Shown piece by piece: positions 7,191 to 10,613 of a stretch of DNA of 10,613 nt (positions are counted from its first letter, which is position 1; each line of letters starts with the position of its first letter). The translations under genes were made by a program, and so were the position numbers. The stretch is from positions 4,304 to 14,916 of the forward strand of contig DLHV01000031.1 in assembly GCA_002483395.1 (NCBI GenBank), in the 5' to 3' direction. The notes below the pieces were generated by a model, which saw only the letters and a list, made by a program, of their open reading frames with translations, did no database searches and was not told where the DNA came from. The stretch comes from Chloracidobacterium sp. UBA7659 (lineage in GTDB: Bacteria > Acidobacteriota > Blastocatellia > Pyrinomonadales > Pyrinomonadaceae).

Positions 7191-7292
7191 TTGTGAATCT
7201 TACGATCTCGAATCAATCACGGTTGTCGGAAATATGCGTTTGATGCTACCATCCCGCTGGATTTCCTAAAAGGATTTATAGCTGATTTCGTT

Positions 7293-7928
7293 ATGCCGTA
7301 CCCCACAACCGAGGAGTTTAAGGCAATACTTAAAGCTCAATCGTTAAGTGAAATTGTAAGGGAGTATATTTTTACCGGCGAGCCGTTTGCGTTTCAAAAA
7401 AACCCTGCGTCGATGGTCAAAATTCGACGGCACCTGACTTCCCGACTTCCATTGGCGGCGGATAATATTTTCGTAATAGGAAGCGCAAAGTTAGGGTTTA
7501 GTCTTAATCCTGATAGTTACTTTCACGCTTTCTCGGATGAATCTGACATCGATATAGCAATCGTTGACACCGATCTCTTCGATAAAGTTTGGTTAAACTT
7601 ACTCGATTGGCACTATCCGCGTCGAATCACAGGACTGGATCCTATTAATTCTAAATGGGCAGGCGATAGAAAAAAGGATATTTATTGGGGATGGATTACG
7701 CCTCATAAGATTCGTTATGAGGGATTGAACTTTCCAAAAACACTCGAGCCTTTAAGGGATTTGTCTGCTAAATGGTTCGATGCATTTCAGAGCTTTTCTG
7801 CGTATACGGAATTTGTGTCGCGCAGAATGGAGAGCCGTCTTTATCGATCCTGGGATCACGCACTGCGATATCATGTAGAGGGATTACGTTCATTAAGAGA
7901 GTTCGTCGAAAGGTTGGAGGTAAAATGA
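7293..7928 (+). CDS. Predicted nucleotidyltransferase-fold protein paired with DUF262
   Basis: The 211-residue product carries the core signature of the polymerase-beta-like nucleotidyltransferase superfamily: a GS motif (GSAKLG, 63-68) followed after a short insert by SDESDIDIAIVD, with metal-ligand candidates D85 and D87. Such proteins transfer nucleotides to protein, RNA or small molecules; the substrate here is unknown. An aromatic-rich segment (KDIYWGWITPHKIRYEG, about 128-144) and a helical C-terminus follow. No SD is seen at the ATG (AAAAGGA at 7268-7274 is too distant). The frame stays open upstream to a TGA at 7194 with a plausible amino-acid sequence but no ATG, GTG or TTG, so the N-terminus is uncertain. 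Its TGA overlaps the ATG of the DUF262 gene (ATGA), which suggests translational coupling and a shared function. The gene is A/T-richer than the mreB and cyclase genes, which suggests horizontal acquisition. Confidence 0.7.
   Translation: MPYPTTEEFKAILKAQSLSEIVREYIFTGEPFAFQKNPASMVKIRRHLTSRLPLAADNIFVIGSAKLGFSLNPDSYFHAFSDESDIDIAIVDTDLFDKVWLNLLDWHYPRRITGLDPINSKWAGDRKKDIYWGWITPHKIRYEGLNFPKTLEPLRDLSAKWFDAFQSFSAYTEFVSRRMESRLYRSWDHALRYHVEGLRSLREFVERLEVK
7916..7928 (+). promoter_or_regulatory. Strong ribosome-binding site and 4-base coupling overlap for the DUF262 gene
   Basis: GGAGG (7916-7920) lies inside the last codons of the nucleotidyltransferase gene, 4 bases before ATG 7925 and 7 bases before ATG 7928. 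The TGA stop of the upstream gene (7926-7928) overlaps the first ATG. Either ATG could serve as the start and they differ by one methionine. It is the clearest SD in the cassette. Confidence 0.7.
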
Positions 7929-9016
7929 TGGCGGTAGCATATCGTTCTTCGGAACAATTCGTTCAGTGGTTTAGGGATGAGTATCTAAAAAGCGACCTGG
8001 AAATAAAACCGCCGTTTCAACGAAAACCGGTTTGGGGAGCTAAACAAAAATGTAACTTGATTGAGTCAATTCTACTCAAGTTCCCGATTCCGGAGATTTA
8101 CATTCAGCGAGTTGTCTCGCCCGAAGGACACGCTAAATTTGCCCTTGTTGACGGGCAACAACGTATCAGAACCGTTCTTCAATTCATTGGTTCGGAGACC
8201 GATCCTAAGGAAGCAGAGCATAACCGCTTTATCTTGGATAAATTGAAGGACGGCTCACCGTGGAAGAATCTTTCATTCGCTGACTTAGAACCGGAGGCTA
8301 GAGTCGATTTCTATAACTATGCCTTCGCTGTTCGGTTCTTGAATACAAACAATGATGATGAGATTAGAGAAGTTTTCAGACGTCTGAATGAATATCAGAG
8401 CGAATTAAAACCGCAAGAACTTCGGAATGCGATATATGGAGGCCCCTTCGTCCGATTGGCCGAAAAATTTGCTGATGACGAATATTGGGCTGAAAATCGG
8501 ATTATATCGGCGGCTCTCATTCGTCGAATGAATGACATCGAGTTTGTTAGTGAACTTCTGATAGGTGTTTTACATGGTCCTCAAGGTGGAAGCGCTAAAG
8601 ATATAAATGAGTATTATCAACTCTTTGAGGACTACGAAGATGAATTCCCTAGCCAGAAAGAGTCGAAGAAGTTGTTTGTAAATACGCTTGAGACAATAAA
8701 GAAAATTCTTCCGGACATTAAGTCGAGCCGATGGAGTAACAAGACAGATTTTTACACTCTATTCGTCGCGGTGGCCAGTCTTCTTCGCGTTGGTACACTG
8801 CCTTCACGACAGATAAGCCCTGTTAGAAGAGCGTTGTTAGCGTTCGGCGAGGAGATTAGCTCCAGACTCGCCAACGAGAATGTCAAAGCTAGAAAAGTGG
8901 TTATTGACTATGTTAGAGCTGTAGAAAAAGGAGCGAATGACAAAAAGCGGCGAGGAGATCGGCACACAGCACTCCTAACTGAAATCGACAGTTACTTTGT
9001 CATGCCATCTTCGTAA
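7925..9016 (+). CDS. DUF262 (ParB-like, GmrSD N-terminal-type) protein without a nuclease domain
   Basis: DUF262 proteins have a ParB/sulfiredoxin-like fold, and the domain is the N-terminal NTP-dependent part of anti-phage proteins such as GmrSD, BrxU and SspE. This 363-residue protein has the family hallmarks in order: PPFQRKPVW (29-37), the helix NLIESILLKFPIPEIYIQR (44-62), the DGQQR motif (76-80), and FRRLNEYQSELKPQELRNA (151-169). The remaining 190 residues are helical and charged. The C-terminal HNH/DUF1524 nuclease domain typical of GmrSD and SspE is absent, and nothing resembling a His-Asn-His motif is seen. The frame is open upstream to 7772, but that part overlaps the preceding gene and is not a likely N-terminus. 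Coupling to the nucleotidyltransferase and a facing DNA methyltransferase suggest a defence or modification-sensing role, which is inference. Base composition is lower in GC than the left half of the window. Confidence 0.85.
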   Translation: MMAVAYRSSEQFVQWFRDEYLKSDLEIKPPFQRKPVWGAKQKCNLIESILLKFPIPEIYIQRVVSPEGHAKFALVDGQQRIRTVLQFIGSETDPKEAEHNRFILDKLKDGSPWKNLSFADLEPEARVDFYNYAFAVRFLNTNNDDEIREVFRRLNEYQSELKPQELRNAIYGGPFVRLAEKFADDEYWAENRIISAALIRRMNDIEFVSELLIGVLHGPQGGSAKDINEYYQLFEDYEDEFPSQKESKKLFVNTLETIKKILPDIKSSRWSNKTDFYTLFVAVASLLRVGTLPSRQISPVRRALLAFGEEISSRLANENVKARKVVIDYVRAVEKGANDKKRRGDRHTALLTEIDSYFVMPSS

Positions 9017-9034
9017 GCATCGACAACTGTCGAT
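8984..9034. terminator. Nested inverted repeats between convergent DUF262 and methyltransferase genes
   Basis: ATCGAC (9019-9024) and GTCGAT (9029-9034) make a perfect 6-bp stem with a 4-base loop in the 38-base gap between the two convergent genes. The right half, AACTGTCGAT (9025-9034), is also the exact complement of ATCGACAGTT (8984-8993) near the end of the DUF262 gene, so two alternative hairpins are possible. No T run follows on either strand, so function as a terminator is only suggested by position. Confidence 0.35.
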
Positions 9035-9054
9035 CAAGTCCCATCCCTCTCCGG

Positions 9055-10053
9055 TTATTGTTTTCTGCTCGAATATAACTTGGATAGTGAGGGAATCGAA
9101 GTTTGGCTCATCACAAAATACTCCTCAAACCGCTCGACTCCGATTGCCTGTACGCCGATAGCTTCCGCAGCTGCAATTGTTGACCCGGAACCCATGAATG
9201 GATCGGCAATTATTCCTTCGCCTAAAGGTAATGCCGCACGCACAATCTGTCTCAAGAATTGTTGTGGTTTCAACGTAGGATGCTGAGCAATGTCCTTTTC
9301 GAGTCTCGGCGTTCGCCCGCTGGAAACCACATCGCTAAACGGTTTATCAGCAGCCGTACGGCGAAGCCCGCCTGTCTGATAAATGCGAAGACAGTCACTT
9401 ACTTTAAGCGACCTTGGTATCGGTTTTCGGAGAATTCCCCAAGGTTCGTAACAACTTCGGGCCAGACTAGATACGCCGGAAAATTCTTTTTCTGCGTTTT
9501 TCGGCCTATCTCCACCTCTGAACGTTCGAACAAGGCGAATCAGTTCGCCGCGAAACTCTAGTCCGCCTTGAACGAGCGCAGAGAATACTAAGTGGGAAAG
9601 AAAAGCATTACTTGCAATAAAAATATGCCCACCGGGGCGAAGGGCGTGAAGGGCAACTTTTGCCCACTCAACGAAAAAGCTCGTTATCTGATCTCGTTCA
9701 TTCGAATTCAGCTCGGTGAACCGAGGAAGTCGTTGGCGTGAATGCCCGTCAAAGGCTGGGGGCAATCTCCAAATACCACCGTTACCGTTTGCACGCTTCT
9801 CTATCTGATCGAAATGATACTCACGGACGCCGAACGGTGGATCCGTGACAATCGCGTGCAGACTATTCTCAGGAATTCGACCCAACCACTCGAGGCAATC
9901 AGCGTGCACGATCCGACTCCTTCCAATACTTTGTGACGTATAATCGAGGGCTAGACCTGAAAGCAAATCGGGATTAGGGCCCGCTATTTTCGGTGGGCGT
10001 GATTTTTTTGTTCTATTCGTCAGACGATTAGTTGTCGTGGAGATGTTCATCAT
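9055..10053 (-). CDS. Beta-class DNA methyltransferase (N6-adenine or N4-cytosine)
   Basis: This enzyme should transfer a methyl group from S-adenosylmethionine to the exocyclic amine of adenine or cytosine in DNA. Motif order shows the beta class of the N6/N4 methyltransferase family: catalytic motif IV TDPPFGV (70-76) comes first, then a strand RPGGHIFIASNAF, a central target-recognition region (about 165-250), motif X-like HPTLKPQQFL (258-267), and the SAM-binding motif I ADPFMGSGST (283-292), ending with GVERFEEYF. At 332 residues it is a normal length for a stand-alone enzyme. A basic, Ser/Thr-rich leader (about 1-45) precedes the core; two adjacent ATGs (10053, 10050) are possible starts and no SD is seen. 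DPPF favours adenine as target, but recognition sequence and base cannot be read. No restriction endonuclease is recognisable next to it; the convergent DUF262/nucleotidyltransferase pair is the only candidate partner. Confidence 0.9.
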   Translation of the reverse strand: MMNISTTTNRLTNRTKKSRPPKIAGPNPDLLSGLALDYTSQSIGRSRIVHADCLEWLGRIPENSLHAIVTDPPFGVREYHFDQIEKRANGNGGIWRLPPAFDGHSRQRLPRFTELNSNERDQITSFFVEWAKVALHALRPGGHIFIASNAFLSHLVFSALVQGGLEFRGELIRLVRTFRGGDRPKNAEKEFSGVSSLARSCYEPWGILRKPIPRSLKVSDCLRIYQTGGLRRTAADKPFSDVVSSGRTPRLEKDIAQHPTLKPQQFLRQIVRAALPLGEGIIADPFMGSGSTIAAAEAIGVQAIGVERFEEYFVMSQTSIPSLSKLYSSRKQ

Positions 10054-10105
10054 TAATAGAATAGTGTTGACAGGAACTTTCTGAGGTTAAATCTTCAATT
10101 TTTTG

Positions 10106-10134
10106 TTGGAAATTAGTATTGTGCTGAGTATAGA
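10106..10134 (+). promoter_or_regulatory. Candidate promoter toward the small exported-protein gene
   Basis: TTGGAA (10106-10111) and TATAGA (10129-10134) are 17 bases apart. Transcription would start near 10141 and run to the small gene at 10254. The -10 box overlaps that of an opposing promoter. Confidence 0.35.
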
Positions 10135-10154
10135 TTAATTAACAGATTTCACAA
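10127..10154 (-). promoter_or_regulatory. Candidate promoter for the DNA methyltransferase gene
   Basis: On the minus strand, TTGTGA (10154-10149) and TATACT (10132-10127) are separated by 16 bases. The transcript would start near 10120, leaving a leader of about 65 bases before ATG 10053. Its -10 box overlaps the one of the plus-strand candidate, so the two could compete for polymerase. Confidence 0.4.
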
Positions 10155-10253
10155 ACGAAGGGCCACCTAAATTGCATTTACTAGTGGCAATCCATGAAAA
10201 CAGATCTCGGTGAGCCAAGCATCCTAAGCTGCCACCGGTGCATCTTTTCTGGC

Positions 10254-10454
10254 ATGACGAGGTTTCGGGTATCTGTTAGGGCGTTTCTGACGACGCTGGC
10301 GTTTGGGTTATTTGCGGCGAGCGTGGCGGGCAGGCTGTCCGGCTATTTTAGCGAGGTCCCGGTCGATCTGCCAAAGACCGTTTCCGACTCGCCGATCATT
10401 GTAATTTACGAAACCAACCGATATCGAATGCCGCGTGGAGGCGGCGGTGGTTAG
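10254..10454 (+). CDS. Small exported or membrane-anchored protein with glycine-rich end
   Basis: I do not recognise the family. From ATG 10254 the product is 66 residues: an arginine-containing start (MTRFRVSVR), a hydrophobic segment (AFLTTLAFGLFAASVAG) that could be a signal peptide or a single membrane anchor, then a short polar part (VPVDLPKTVSDSPIIVIYE) and a tail ending RGGGGG. An in-frame ATG at 10194 would add 20 residues containing a CHRC motif, but these would precede the hydrophobic segment, so the later start is preferred. Neither start has a clear SD. A hairpin terminator begins 36 bases after the stop. It could be a complete small protein or the 5' remnant of a longer one; codon choice and composition look like chromosomal sequence rather than the A/T-rich cassette. 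Confidence 0.5.
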   Translation: MTRFRVSVRAFLTTLAFGLFAASVAGRLSGYFSEVPVDLPKTVSDSPIIVIYETNRYRMPRGGGGG

Positions 10455-10486
10455 AAGTTGTTGGTGTTACCATGCCTCGCGTTGTC

Positions 10487-10526
10487 AAAAAAGAGTCGCA
10501 AGCTTTTGGGCCTGCGGCTCTTATTT
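10487..10526 (-). terminator. Intrinsic hairpin terminator, strongest on the minus strand
   Basis: AAGAGTCGCA (10491-10500) pairs with TGCGGCTCTT (10513-10522) with one G-U pair and a 12-base loop. On the minus strand the stem is followed by a run of six T, the classical form; on the plus strand it is followed only by ATTTAGTT. It can end the small gene before it and, more convincingly, a minus-strand gene coming from beyond the right edge. Minus-strand stops lie at 10521-10523, 10525-10527 and 10529-10531, one in each frame, so the frame of that gene cannot be fixed from the last 80 bases. Confidence 0.7.
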
Positions 10527-10613
10527 AGTTAAGGGCGTAGCTGAGAACGAGCGGTCTGTTCGGAATCGATTTTGGGTTGTGGTAACCTGACTGCATTCGC
10601 GGGGTTGTGATGG

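Noticed and set aside
6867..7196. 109-codon open frame on the plus strand
   Set aside because: Ser/Arg/Ala-rich low-complexity product with a poor start; the other two plus frames have more native codon choice in parts of the same stretch.
6860..7216. 118-codon open frame on the minus strand
   Set aside because: Composition is rich in Arg and Cys with no recognisable domain, no SD, and it lies opposite fragments that read better on the plus strand.
7223..7252. TTGTCG-N18-TACCAT as a promoter for the nucleotidyltransferase gene
   Set aside because: The -10 box is a poor match and other equally weak pairs exist nearby; no promoter can be assigned.
7772..7924. 51-residue upstream extension of the DUF262 frame
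   Set aside because: It overlaps the nucleotidyltransferase gene in another frame, while GGAGG and the ATGA overlap place the start at 7925 or 7928, just before the conserved DUF262 sequence.
10607..10613. Possible plus-strand start (ATG 10610 after GGGG) at the right edge
   Set aside because: Only one codon is visible, so nothing supports a gene there.

Overview
The window looks like bacterial chromosome of middling GC from an undomesticated, possibly acidobacterial (Blastocatellia-like) lineage. The lineage is inferred from weak cues: a sigma-54 regulator, an FHA-GAF-cyclase, a MreB homologue with no mreCD beside it, small secreted proteins of unknown family, and several starts without a clear Shine-Dalgarno (SD) sequence. 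No rRNA, tRNA, CRISPR array, insertion sequence or transposase was seen.

Left part (1-6475) is housekeeping and signalling. A sigma-54 enhancer-binding regulator, cut by the left edge, is followed by a secreted protein of unknown function. A NifS/IscS-type cysteine desulfurase converges on that gene and diverges from a soluble FHA-GAF class III nucleotidyl cyclase. The cyclase is followed by a MreB-like actin with its own strong sigma-70-type promoter. A 7-bp tandem repeat sits between the divergent desulfurase and cyclase genes.

Middle (6476-7292) is about 0.8 kb without an intact gene. It holds a cluster of TGTCCCAG-type repeats, including a perfect palindrome and copies at helical spacing. 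After that come fragments that read like coding sequence but are broken by stops and frame changes, probably a decayed gene.

Right part (7293-10053) is visibly A/T-richer and looks like an accessory cassette. A nucleotidyltransferase-fold protein overlaps by 4 bases a DUF262 (ParB-like, DGQQR) protein that lacks any HNH nuclease domain. A beta-class DNA methyltransferase faces them on the opposite strand. DUF262 is the N-terminal domain of GmrSD/SspE/BrxU-type anti-phage proteins, so an NTase + DUF262 + methyltransferase group is a candidate defence or modification-sensing system. This is the most interesting part of the window.

Right edge (10054-10613): overlapping divergent promoters separate the methyltransferase from a small exported or membrane-anchored protein with a glycine-rich end. 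A strong hairpin terminator follows. Its T tract is on the minus-strand side, so it probably ends a minus-strand gene lying mostly beyond the window.
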